Assembly (NCBI GenBank): GCA_027382625.1
Contig: JAJKFJ010023889.1
Location: 1-39,091 of the forward strand
Direction: 5' to 3'
Length of the DNA: 39,091 bases
Origin: Tetmemena sp. SeJ-2015
Lineage: Eukaryota; Ciliophora; Spirotrichea; Sporadotrichida; Oxytrichidae
Shown: piece after piece, positions 18,986-29,500 of the stretch
Position numbering within the stretch: the stretch's first letter is position 1
Layout of the letters: each line of letters starts with the position of its first letter
Position numbers and translations under genes: made by a program
The notes under the pieces: generated by a model
The model's database searches: none
Told to the model about the DNA's origin: nothing
The model's input: only the letters and a program-made list of their open reading frames with translations

Positions 18986-20819
18986 ATCAAACTTGAACTT
19001 CAGAAGCCCGGATGCAATAAAGATGATGATGTGTACCTCTGGATTGGAGGAATTAAGAGCAGTCCTCCACTATCAGCTCATGCAGAAGCAGTTGCTGATT
19101 ATAGGAGTCAGGATGAATCAGCTGCTGATAGACACACACATGAGAGCACTCACTGAACTAGAACTAGTCAAGAAAGGCTATTCTCTCCCAAATATGATAA
19201 TCAAACTACCGCAGCTGCTCTCGAAGACTGGAGATGGATTCAGTCTTGAAAATTATCAAAGGGAGAAACAAAGGATAAGCTCTAATCTCGTGAATGAAGC
19301 AGCTCCTGTTTTCTATAACGTCTGCTTGAGAAAGGGACGCTTGAGAAATACTGTCAGCAAGAAATTCGCAGTATTTCTTACTTCAGTAGCCTCGACTTTC
19401 AGCAAGGTAGAGTGCAGTTTGAGAGTTCTCAGATCCTATAAGTTGAAGCTAGCTCACTCCTATATCAAAGAAGTTCTCAAGGAGGCCTATCATGATGCCA
19501 TGAAGATTCAGGCTGTGAACACTGTACAACAGCTCAGACTTAAGACGCAGATGTTCAACATAGATGAGACAGTTCTCAGCTTGGCAAGTGGATCTAATGT
19601 AGTTGAGAAGCCCTTGGTTTTCAAGTATGCAATCATTTTATAAGTATGAGACGACTGACTTTATCGAGAACATTTTCTGCCACTACAACACTGAAAGCTT
19701 AAAAGAATTCAACACACATCTCACTATGAAGGAAGCTCAATTTGGAGGAGCCGCCTTTAACTCTGAGAAACTAGAGATTAACAACTATTTCATACTACCT
19801 TCCACGATAAGCCTACTCAAGCCTGAGCCTTTTAACTACGAGGAAATGCAAAAGCTGAACAACGACTTTCCAAGCTTTGACTTCACCTCAGTAGCAGATG
19901 AGAATGATGTAGAGGCCTCACTCAAGAAAATCTTACCAAGGTACTCTTTCAAGCCTCCACAGTATCCCAAAGACGACTATGAGAAGGACAGGATGAGTAT
20001 TTCAATAGTCGACTTCGAGGGGAGCTACAACTACTTCAACTCTAGCTACTCAAAGATGTTCATGCAGTACATTTTGATCGAGCGCATCCTTCGCATCATG
20101 TACTTCGTGACTAAGATCAACACTAGCCTGCAGGACTCTTTAGCCATGGAGGAGGCAGTCTTCTCAGGGCTTCCCTTCTGGCACGTTGACTCAGAGACTG
20201 AACATACTATCAAGAGTCTCAAGAAGGAAGCGAAGGACACCAGCAGCTATGACTCAGAGAAGCTCTCTGAGAAGATCCTGAACAAGATAATCGCAGAGAA
20301 GAGAGCCAAGGTCAACTTAGCTGATGACCTCATCAACTTCTCGAACAGGTTCACAGCTTTCTTGAAGCGTCTGCAGCAAGCCTCTCAAATATCCTACCTG
20401 GATCAGAAGCAGGCCGCACTTGGATGATAATGTATTGCTTTTTTGTTGGAGCGATTTCGAAGAACAGGATCATGGAGTACTTGATAAGCTTCCACGAGTA
20501 CAAGTACAACCTGATCGTCCACACCTTCGACAAGGTGATGGAGTCCTATTACTAAAAGGGCTGCGCCAAGGAGGTGAAGTATGTCTATGAGCTGCAATAG
20601 GCCTTCCTTAGAAGGGACCATGTCAAGCTGACCTACAGACACAACGCCTTCCACTCTAATGCCTCCCTAACCAGGGCTGAGAACTTATCCCTTGAGAGCT
20701 GTAATCTCTTCCAGCAGTATTCTAACTTCGAAGAGAGGAGGGACTTCATGACCTCCATTCAGTAATATTTAAAAATGCTTTAAGAGGTTGATGTGTGTTG
20801 TTCATTCAACCTATTGTGA
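18933..20819 (+). CDS. Unknown helical protein with local similarity to the CCDC162-like gene
   Basis: Start is ATG 18933 or, more conservatively, the ATG triplet at 19021-19029. Stop is TGA 20817-20819. The protein is mostly helical. The stretch LRLKTQMFNIDETVLSL closely resembles LRLRTELLFNISETVLL in the CCDC162-like gene at 26524-32050, and in both it follows an N-T dipeptide. Beyond that I cannot align the two by eye. Two small IESs (19630-19648 and 20425-20450) interrupt it. Their removal yields VVEKPLVFKYETTDFIENIF and QKQAALGAISKNRIMEYLIS. It could be a paralogue, or a separate set of gene segments of the same somatic gene. The 5' part overlaps the antisense frame of the preceding gene, so one of the two 5' ends is wrong. 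Confidence 0.65.
19630..19648. mobile_element. IES (19 nt), pointer AAGTATG
   Basis: Seven-base pointer at 19623-19629 and 19642-19648, leaving only 12 nt of unique sequence. Excision gives KPLVFKYETTDF. A 28-nt GT-AG intron (19617-19644) is also in phase and would drop four residues; the IES reading is preferred but not proven. Confidence 0.6.
20425..20450. mobile_element. IES (26 nt), pointer TTGGA
   Basis: Pointer copies lie at 20420-20424 and 20446-20450. The unexcised frame stops at TGA. Excision joins QKQAALG to AISKNRIMEYLI. No GT-AG intron fits. Confidence 0.85.
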
Positions 20820-21230
20820 ACGAGCATGCAATCATCTTTAGCAATAGTTATAGTTAAATTTAAATGAAATCGGTATTAAATTAAAATAATAAATGAGGAG
20901 TTGTAAAATTAATGTTGGCCTATAAATTGTAAAGTAGCTAGTACAAAATGGGGCTTACTCGATAACTCTTCAAATTATAAGATGAGTTTTATCTTAACCA
21001 AGAAATTAACCAGGTTTAAAAACTTGTAACCAAGGTAACTCTCTCTACACACCTCCTACGAAAAAGTTACAAGGATCAGAGTTGCTTAGAATTTAGTGCT
21101 CTATCGAGTGGTAATAAATTCAACACAAAAATTCACAGTTCAACTGCCAAGAATTTAAAATTTATTAATTTGATTCTCTTTTTGATTAAATTCTCAGCTA
21201 TAATGAGCACATTTACATATCTTTAATTGA
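20820..21230. other. AT-rich spacer
   Basis: About 410 bp lie between two plus-strand genes. AT-rich, no gene, no long repeat seen. It should contain the 3' end of one gene and the promoter of the next. Confidence 0.5.
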
Positions 21231-24200
21231 ATGAACCCAGCCTAGATAACTCTGTTCGAGGGCATCTACGCTAACTAGAAGTGCAAGCAGACTCAGTTCG
21301 TAGGTCAGATTCCTGGCTTCCCTCGCCCCTACCCTTACTTGACCACTGGTTTGATAAACTTGTCCGACCAAGAGCGCTCTTACATAAACTCCACCATCCA
21401 TTCGATCAAGGGTTTCTTAAAGGACTACCTCGAGCATTTCCAAGGAGAGCTCATCGAAGGAGAAGACCCCTACACCTTCTCCTCCCTCAAGAGGATGAAG
21501 AAATTCCTGGGTGAGCTCATCCAAGCCAAGGCTCTCAAGAACGCACTCATCTGCTGGCAGAGCAACTCCACTCTCCCACTCGACCCTCAAGTTTAAAAAA
21601 GAGATGTTCTCTGACTCATTCATTCATTAAAGTTTACTAGCAGTGCTTGCAGTAGTACAAGAACGACATATTTTGGAAGATCATGCACTAGAAAGATCAA
21701 CTGCCTTCTCCTTTCGAACACAAGTAGAACTAAACCTAAGGCAGCAACAACTAGAAGCAAGGTGCGAACAGCAGTGGCACTCAAGGGTAAAAGGAAAAGA
21801 GCTAAAAGGCTGAGTAGAGCATGATACTGAGCTAGCAGCTTGCAAGCATGTAGCTCTAGGTGCTGCTTGACTAGGTCTAGAACTGCAGAGCTGAGATCAT
21901 CGTCCTCGGTAATTAAATTTTGAAGGAGTGAATGGAAGATAGGGAATTCTTTAATGAGATTGAGAGACAGATAGTGAAGGCGGGTATCAAAGCGGTGGAG
22001 ACAGAGACCAACGCCCTTGCAAACTGCTTCACACTCAATACAAGAAGTATAGACATGCACATACATCCCTTCCAGTAGTTCGCAAGCACCTGCTACCCCT
22101 AGGTAGACCCTCACAGCCACCTAGACATGCTCACTAAAGTAGCTGAGGTGCAGAAGTTTGTGACCAAGCTGAGAAATAGAGGAACTGAGGTTGAGACACT
22201 CACTTCAGGCCCTGGAATAAATAGCAATGTAAGTAAATCCAAGTTAGTTTTTGAATGGTCTTCACTATTAAGGATTTCAACGAGTGCTTGCAAGTGCTAT
22301 GCAGAGGCTTGATTAAGTACTCGGAGCGAGAGATGAGAGCCAGGAGCGAAGACCTAGCTAAGAAGGAGCAGCACTTCATAACGCTCTTGTATGTCAAAGA
22401 CAGGCAGATCGAAAATTTAAACTTCCCTCCATCCATTCATTAATCCTTATATTCAAATTTGGAGGAGCGCATCAGCAATACAAGAGAGAACCTAGACAAG
22501 CTGATTAATTCGAAGATGTACGAGAAGGGCAACCAGCTCATCTACGAGCTGGATCTGGTGAACAGGCAGCTGAGGCTGTTCAAGGACCACCTCTTCTCCA
22601 TGGAGAAGGAGCTGCGTGAGAACATCCGCTCTGAGTTCGCAGACACCTTGAGACGCAACATGCAGGACTTGGACACCCACATCAACAAGTTCAAGGACTT
22701 CAAGGCTGACGTGACCTCCAAGGTGAAGGCCGACCTGGCCCAGGAGCAGCACAAGATCGAGAAGGTGCTGAAGAAGAAGGCCGAAGAGTTCAAGAACCTC
22801 AGTAACAACATGGACAACCGAGAGTCTCCCCTCAGACACAGAGCCGTCAAGTTCAGTACAGATGAAGATAAGAAAAGAAACAGTAGTACTCTCATCATTT
22901 CTAACTTCTTGCTTATGAGATGAGGTGGACGCGAGCTACGGCCTTGGACAGAGCAAGAACAACATGAGCTTGCTGGAGTAGATCAACCTGCTCTCAGAGA
23001 GGGAAGCCAGACTTGAACTCGCTCAGATGTGGGACAAGATGCGCAAGCTTCGTATATCAATAGCAGCATCCATTCATTGAAGTGGTATATTCTGGAAGCT
23101 GAAGGACGTGCTGACCAAGGACAAGTACGAGAAGGAGATATTCACCCTTAAGAAGCAGTAGACCTCCAATGCCTGTCTCTGGGAGCAGCTTGCAGAAGCG
23201 GAGAAGAGGGAGAAGGTGCTCAAGCAGGAGCTGGTCTTCACGCAGCAGTCCCTAGCTGCCAGTGAGAAGGTCATCGAGAAGCTCAAAGATAGAACATGAG
23301 TAATCTCGTATACAAATTTAGATGACTTGAGGAAGTCGGAGAGCGACAGGATCAGACTTAATCAGTACAAGACCAACAAGTCCTAGAGGCTGGAGGAGCT
23401 GGAGGGCAAGGTCAGGAAGTTCGAAGTCCTCGAGAATATCAATCTTGAGAAACTTCAAATACCTTAATAGAGCCTATATAGACTTATTCCTATCAACTAA
23501 TTGACACTTTGGGAAATAAGGAGCGCGAGGTACAGAAGCTGAGAGACATAGAGAAGAACTTCACTGCGAGGATCGATGCAGTGGAGAGACGCAAGGACCA
23601 CGAGGTCAAAGATGTGAAGTCCTAGTACCAGAGGGAGCTCTTGCTGAAGAGAGACGTGCTTGAGAGACTTGAAGGACTCAGGATGGAGCTGCGTATGTTG
23701 GAGAAGAACGAGGGCTCGATGGCTGAGGTGTGGAAGACCAAGTGCAAGGAGCTGGTGGACATTTGCAACAACCTGAAACAGGAGAATGAAACTCTCAGAG
23801 GGAGACTCATCGTGAATGCCACTATTCAGCAACAGCAGAGCTAGTACTACTCACAGTATCCAACGAGCGCAGTTGACTAGGAAACCACAGAGGAGTAGTA
23901 TAGCAAGCTCAACCAGAGTCAAGTCTAGGACATAACCAGTCCCTTCTCTCTGCCCAAGCTACTACCGAATGCTGCTCTCAATAAGATGATGAGTAACATT
24001 CAAAGCAGCAAGTATGGCACCACTCAGCCCACAGGCACTCACACTCGCCATTCCTCAGTGGCTAAGCATGGTGATTCTTAACTGCAGGGTCCCTCTCATG
24101 ACAGGTCCCTAATCGGAGGCTCGCTAGGTTACGGGGGTAGTGGACCTTATCCGGATGTCAGCACAGGGTCTAAAGGCCTGAGCAGTTTTGGACCCACGGG

Positions 24201-25066
24201 TGCCTTAAACAACACTATGAGAAGTACTCATAACAAGGCTGGAAAGAGCATCAACGATTCTTAGAAGATAACTAGAACACTCATCATCATTTAAAGTTGT
24301 TTCTTTGAGCTAGTCAAGACTTACAGATCTATCCAAGCATGGAGGATACCAGGCTAACTCCTCTCAGTAGAGTAAGATCAACAGCTAGAGATTTGGAGTG
24401 AAGGGACATCAAGCGCCTATTACAAATGTCAAGGGCTATAACTCAGTCCGCACTTCTCAAGTAGGAGGTATCAACTTCAAGCAAAACGAGATACACTGAT
24501 AGTCTCGTATGATATCTTGGCTCGCTTTTTAAAACGAGGACATGCAGGATGTGATGAACGCCAGCCACCACAGCTAAATGCAGAAGCCGCCCAACTTATT
24601 CAAGCAGGCAACTCCTTTCCAAGCAGGTGGTAACCAAAGTGAGTTTGCAAATGCTCAGTAATTCGCAAAGTCCTTTGTGAAGCATACTCCTCAGGAGTAT
24701 GATCCTGGCAATGACAAAGCTGTGGGGTAGAGCAGCGAACTGTCTAAGGGAAGATTGGGGCAGTCTGCTGACACTAACAAATCAGGAGCTCTTCGCTATG
24801 GAATGAACCCAGGCGCTGCTAATAACCACATGCCCATGGGAGGGCCACTGAGTAGTGCTAGTACGGCAGGCAATAAGAGGAATAGCAATAACAACGACTT
24901 GAGTGGCTTCATCAACTCTTCCACCAACAGCCCCCACCAGCTCAATAGATGGAGTGAAATTTAATAAAAGCCTTTTTTTCTCAATAGACTTGAGAGCTTA
25001 ACAAAGTCCAAGGACTCAGTTGACCCACAGCAAGTTCTAAATGACGACGCATAACAGACGGATTGA
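21231..25066 (+). CDS. Large coiled-coil protein with six IESs
   Basis: I do not recognise this protein. Start ATG 21231, preceded by in-frame TGA. The N-terminal region (21231-21590) is a compact domain (MNPAQITLFEGIYANQKCKQ...). It is followed by a Q-rich insert and then a second helical region (EFFNEIERQIVKAG...). A long coiled coil runs from about 22280 to 23830, with continuous heptads such as NQLIYELDLVNRQLRLFKDH. The tail (23840-25066) is Ser/Asn/Gly/Gln-rich and disordered. Stop is TGA 25064-25066. GT-AG introns at 21909-21938 (30 nt) and 22229-22272 (44 nt). Six IESs with clear pointers are listed separately. Two more frame joins, near 23450-23520 (pointer GAG) and 24260-24320 (pointer AGA or TAG), are weaker. 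Codon use in the coiled coil is GC-rich compared with the tail. A centrosomal or ciliary role would fit the shape but is speculative. Confidence 0.75.
21596..21636. mobile_element. IES (41 nt), pointer AAGTTTA
   Basis: Seven-base pointer at 21589-21595 and 21630-21636. Removal deletes a frame with TGA and joins LPLDPQVY to QQCLQQYKNDIFW. A GT-AG intron in the same place is also in phase. Contains a CATTCATTCATT tract. Confidence 0.65.
21909..21938 (+). other. GT-AG intron, 30 nt
   Basis: GTAATTAAATTTTG...ATGGAAG, phase 1 on both sides, joins AEIIVL to DREFFNEIERQ. Confidence 0.65.
22229..22272 (+). other. GT-AG intron, 44 nt
   Basis: GTAAGTAAATCC...CTATTAAG, strong donor, phase 0, joins GPGINSN to DFNECLQVLCRG. 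Confidence 0.75.
22419..22460. mobile_element. IES (42 nt), pointer AAATTT
   Basis: Pointer copies lie at 22413-22418 and 22455-22460. The frame stays open through it, but it would insert a Pro-rich loop into a coiled coil; excision gives DRQIENLEERISNTRENL with perfect heptads. No GT at the left end. Contains CCATTCATT. Confidence 0.7.
22866..22923. mobile_element. IES (58 nt), pointer AGATGA
   Basis: Pointer copies lie at 22860-22865 and 22918-22923. Excision joins VKFSTDE to VDASYGLGQSKNN. The GT-AG option nearby gives the wrong phase. Confidence 0.8.
23050..23100. mobile_element. IES (51 nt), pointer AAGCT
   Basis: Pointer copies lie at 23045-23049 and 23096-23100. Contains an in-frame TGA. 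Excision joins QMWDKMRKL to KDVLTKDKYEKE inside the coiled coil. Contains TCCATTCATT. Confidence 0.85.
23291..23323. mobile_element. IES (33 nt), pointer AGAT
   Basis: Pointer copies lie at 23287-23290 and 23320-23323. Contains an in-frame TGA and no GT in the needed phase. Excision joins VIEKLKD to DLRKSESDRIRL. Confidence 0.8.
24491..24538. mobile_element. IES (48 nt), pointer AAAACGAG
   Basis: Eight-base pointer at 24483-24490 and 24531-24538. Contains an in-frame TGA. Excision joins GGINFKQNE to DMQDVMNASHH. Confidence 0.85.
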
Positions 25067-25524
25067 TTGATTAACCAATATAGTTCAACTTACCTAGAGC
25101 CTTAATAAGATTTTATTTTATCAAGCCTCTCACATTTCTAATGTATCAATTCCTCTTTCGGATTAATTCTTACGGCTATGAATAATATGAATTGCGAAAT
25201 ACAGGAAGGAAGAAAAGAGTTTTTTATTGCAACGTTTTTAGACGAAATTATTGCAAGAACACTTCTAAGAAATGGGAAAATGAAAATTTATATCGAGAAT
25301 TTAAAATATTCTTCGTTCATCTTTAATTGTACTCTTTAATTTTGCCCTTCTTATCATAATCTTTTAAATTTCCAGAATCTATTTTATTTTCACAATATTT
25401 ATAGGTTTTCATACAACTGCTACTAGATTTACAATAAGTTAGAAGCAATTACCACTCATTTCCAGAAGGAAAGTTTAGGTATTTGCTTTATTAAGAGGTG
25501 GTGGGGGCCCCCTGACTACGACGC
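25067..25524. other. Convergent AT-rich spacer
   Basis: 458 bp between converging 3' ends. Strongly AT-rich from 25080 to 25480, then a G-run near 25501-25508. No gene seen. Confidence 0.5.
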
Positions 25525-26364
25525 TCAGTCGTAGTGGTAGGCGTTGGTCTTCTGGTTGCTCTGGTAGGTGCGCTGGGTCTCCTCCTTGAGGGCCTTGCGC
25601 TTGTGGCTCTTCTCCTTCTCGTGGGCGTGCTTCTTGCCCTTGCTCTTGTCGCTCTTGAGCATGAACTTGCCCTGCTTCAGGCCAGTCTGGAGGTACTTGC
25701 GCTGGAACTCCTTGGCGTTCATGAAGCCAGAGAGCTTCTCCAGAGTGAAGGCGCGGATTATGCGGTTGGTGTTGCCCTCGATGTCCTTGAACACGGGCTT
25801 GTAGGCGCTTACTCTCTTCTGGAGGCTCTTTATCTTGTCGGCGTCAGTCTCAGGGATTTCGCTATAAGGTGTCTGAGCGTACTTGCGCTGGAGAGTGGCC
25901 AGCTCGAAGAGCAGGTCACGGATGACTTACTGCTCCTGCTCGGTGCCCTCCTGCAGCCATTCGTTATCAAAGGTGCTCTCCTCCTCGGCGTCACTCTCGG
26001 ACTTGGTCTCCTCATCCTCGTCCTCCTGCTCAGCCTGTCTCTTATGCTTCTTCTGGTTGGCGGTTCTGTCCACAACCTCGATTTCATACTGCTCCTCCTC
26101 TTCGAAGGTCTCCTCTTCACTGTCTTGGGCGTAGAGGTCTTCGCGCTGCTCGGCGAGCTGCCTCTTGCGTTCCTTCTTGTCAACCTTCTCGAAGTTGTTG
26201 GCGCTCTTCATGAGCTTGCCATTGACCAGTTCGATCTTGGGCTGGTTCTTAGTGCTCAGCCTGACGGCCATCTCCTGGGCATTGAACAGGGCCTTGGAGC
26301 CTTGTGGAGCCCTGCGGATAGTCTTGCTCGTCTTCACTCCGAAGCGACTTCCTTCAATTCTCAT
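25525..26364 (-). CDS. Small Lys/Glu-rich protein of unknown function
   Basis: 279 aa, one uninterrupted frame from ATG 26364 to TGA 25525-25527, with no introns or IESs. I do not recognise it. Layout: a basic N-terminus (MRIEGSRFGVKTSKTIRRAP), a highly acidic central block (about residues 80-145, many Glu/Asp), then a helical region (RDLLFELATLQRKYAQTPYS...) with a small conserved-looking segment NTNRIIRAFTLEKLSGFMNA. The C-terminus is very basic (many Lys/His). Only one TAA is used for glutamine against many CAG, and the third codon positions are strongly G/C, unlike the neighbouring genes. This suggests a highly expressed nuclear or nucleolar protein, which is an inference from composition. 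It lies 159 bp downstream of the CCDC162-like gene on the same strand. Confidence 0.8.
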
Positions 26365-26523
26365 TTTTATTGTTGCGCTGCTGAAGATTTTATAATTTAA
26401 AGTTATTGGATTTAATTATTCCCGACAAGTTTAAATAGATAACCTGGCCAATTAAACTCACCCAATAGATTTAGTCAGGTCAAAATAAACAACAACTTAT
26501 ATTCTTTTGATCATTCAACACTC

Positions 26524-29500
26524 TCATACTTTTAGTATTAGCATATAGGCTTGAATGTTGGGAGAGAGGGAGTTTGATTTGAGCACGTTGTCGAACTCTG
26601 AAATGGCTAGCTCTAGTTCCAGGTGGCGGCCAGGCCCGTCGTCCACGAAGTTGACTCGCGACTGGTCTATCAGGTAGTTCTCGAAGCTTATCTGGTCTGA
26701 GTAGAGCACCTTGAAGTTCTGCCTGTTCACCATCTTGCAACATAATCACATTGTCAATAATCAAACTTCAAATTATGAGCACTGGTTCTCGTAGACCTCC
26801 TGGAGGAGGACTGTCTCACTGATATTGAAGAGCAGCTCAGTCCTGAGTCGGAGCATCTCGATCGTGTTGCACTGGATCGTCAGCATGGAGGGGATGTTGA
26901 TCTTGCGCATCAGCTCCTTCAGCTGCGGGAAGAACCGCTGGAAGTTCCCGCCAGAGGGCTTTGAAACCGCCTCCGCTACTCTGAGCGAGGCCTCCATGTC
27001 CTCTCTGAGTGACTCGTTGTCCAAGGACTTCCTAGCCAACAGCTGGTAAGGGTTCTGCTCCTTGGGGACGATTGGGAAGTCGAAGAAGTTGAGAGTCTCT
27101 AAGTCAAGCTTGGCCAGCAGGAAGGGGTTGACGTTTATCTTGATGGTCTTGGTGAGGTGGGACACCAGGTCCTTGGAGTAGAACACCATCTTGTCTGCGT
27201 TGCCCACGATGGTCTCGTCCTCCAGGTACTCCTGCCCCTTGAACTCTATCAAGTCGTTCTCCAGGAAGGCCTTGGTCTTTTGATACTCTACAAATGCTCT
27301 TTCAAGGATCTTGGTCTCTATGAGGGTGAGCAGAGTCTGGTCATGTGGCTTCATCACTTCATGAAGTTCTGAGAAGACGGACTGGATGGTGGCGTGGAAC
27401 TTGGAGATGAAGCCAAGGGACTCGTAGAAGTCGAGGATGTTCATGGGCTGACTCCACTCGTTGTACTTGTGGTGGCACAGCTTCAGGGACTTCAAGCCGT
27501 TCAGCTCCAGGTGGAAGTCTGGGTAGCCCTCGTACACTCTGATGAAGTTGGCGTTCTCGTTCATGATGTCAAGGATCGCCTCGTCCTTCTCTTTGTATTG
27601 CAAGTACAGACTCTCTACAGTGATTGGCGGCAACCCAAGAACAGCTGCAAAGCCTCCCTAGATAAATTATCAATGAGAAAAAATATTTCCCCTACTATCT
27701 TAATTTCAAATTTACCTGTCTCAAGGCCATTAATCGGCTTAGGCAAGACGAGCTCTTTGTCTTTCTTAGTAGAGGCTTAATCTCTTGCCTTCAACTGCCC
27801 TACCTCTTTCATATCCTCGTCTTGAGTTTGGAACTTACTCCCGTATTATCTTTCAGTTATCTTCCTGAGGAATTTTGTTGTGAGAGAATCATCTTGCAGC
27901 TTATAGTATTCGGACTGGTCTATGGCTTTCGATCCAGCGCTATCATGACTCTCCTTCTCTAATTGAGACTACTTCGCTCTCTCCAAGTCTCTCTTAAGGT
28001 GATCTTGATTCGGATCTGGCATCTCCACCTACGGGGTGACACCTCCACCGCTCATCATAGCCACCGTCGCCTTACGTTTCTTCAAATAGCATATGTTAAG
28101 CATGCACACATTAACTTAATTATCTTGAGCTCATTGAAGAACTCCTCCGCATCAGCATAGGTCCATTTCCCTTTGACTTGTTCGTTGGCAATCTTGTAAG
28201 TGAGGTCAAGGTAAGCTCTCACTCTGCTGTTCTCCTCCTGCTCTATTCTCATCTGAGTGGTGATCAGCATCCTCAGCAGCTCAATGTGCTTGTCTAAATA
28301 GCTTAATGATGATATAAGCGATCACTCATTTGTTGTCAAGACACTGGATCTCTGAGAGGTAGGAGTCTCTGAAGTAGGTGGCGTGTAGGTTCAGTCTAGG
28401 CCTGAGTGCCATGAGGTCTATGATGATCTGCATGAGTCGCTGCTGCTCCAGTGGGTCTGAGATGTGCTCATAGCATTCCATGTAGCACTGGATCAGTTCA
28501 ACCTTTTTGAACTAGAACTGATGTTCTAGCTCCAGTAAGTTCTCCATCAAGCTGAGGCGGTCAACAACTGGGTAGGGCTTCTCATTCTCCGTGTTCACTA
28601 GGATTTCATGCTTGGCTATGTAGTAACTCCCAACTTGCAAAACCACCTCCTCTAGGTCCTTCATGTCCTGGAAACTGCAGTCGTAGAGGATGTAGATTCC
28701 AAAGTCGTCCTTGATGTACACTTCCTAAGCCTTACTGTCGATTTCAATAAGGTCAACTCTCCCCATGAGCTTCACTCCCTCATCGGTTGCGTGCTTGATC
28801 GAGCCTACTCTCTCCATCTCTACATTCAAAGGCTGGAACTCTATGGGTTCTCCAAAGGTAGCATGGAAGCGAGGGATCGAAGGGCAGGTTGAGAAGATCT
28901 TATTATGGAACTTGCCCTTGAACTTGAACTTTTTCATGTCTAGCAAGTTGTCACCCTGCTTTATCTGACCGTCCTCGAATATCGAGAAGACTTTCTCCTT
29001 CTCATCTCTTAGTTCTTGCTCGGCGTTCTTGAGCACTATGGAGGATCTATCTACTGAGACCTTCTCACTCTGAGTTGTCATCATTTTAGACTGCAGACTA
29101 GAGCCTGCTACCTCCCCTTGTAAATTCTTGAAGTATGCTGAGTTGGCATTCTATTGAGAGGTTCTGTCAGCCTCAGTCGAGGGGATAATGGGCTAGACTA
29201 TAATAGCAAAAAGAAAAGATAAGATATCCATCCCTAATATAGACAAGATATTAAAAGAAAATTTAATGTTGTTCTTTCTCTCTCTTAATAAACAACTAAG
29301 CATGATCCTTAAAATTATAATTGCTATAATCTGAGCTATAAACATTAACAAATGGGCTTTTACAAGAAGAATTCTTGCTCTACACACCCTTTTGCCAGAT
29401 AGCGTAATCCTATTGTCCTAGTTTAATTATTTCATTGTTTGCCTTTAAAAAATAAAATTTGAAATAAATTTTTTGAATTGCCATTTTGGAGACTAACATG

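Noticed and set aside
23280..23330. Non-canonical introns starting with GAGT
   Set aside because: The same places are explained better by pointer repeats (AGAT here, TTGTC at 28290), with no need for new splice sites.
1222..28330. In-frame TGA used as a coding codon
   Set aside because: Most such TGA codons fall inside pointer-bounded segments or GT-AG introns. Clear gene ends (RBBP6, PIG-Q, DCAF11-like, the 279-aa gene) use TGA as stop.
29193..29387. A hydrophobic small protein on the minus strand
   Set aside because: It lies in the AT-rich 484-nt intron and the hydrophobicity follows from AT-rich codons.
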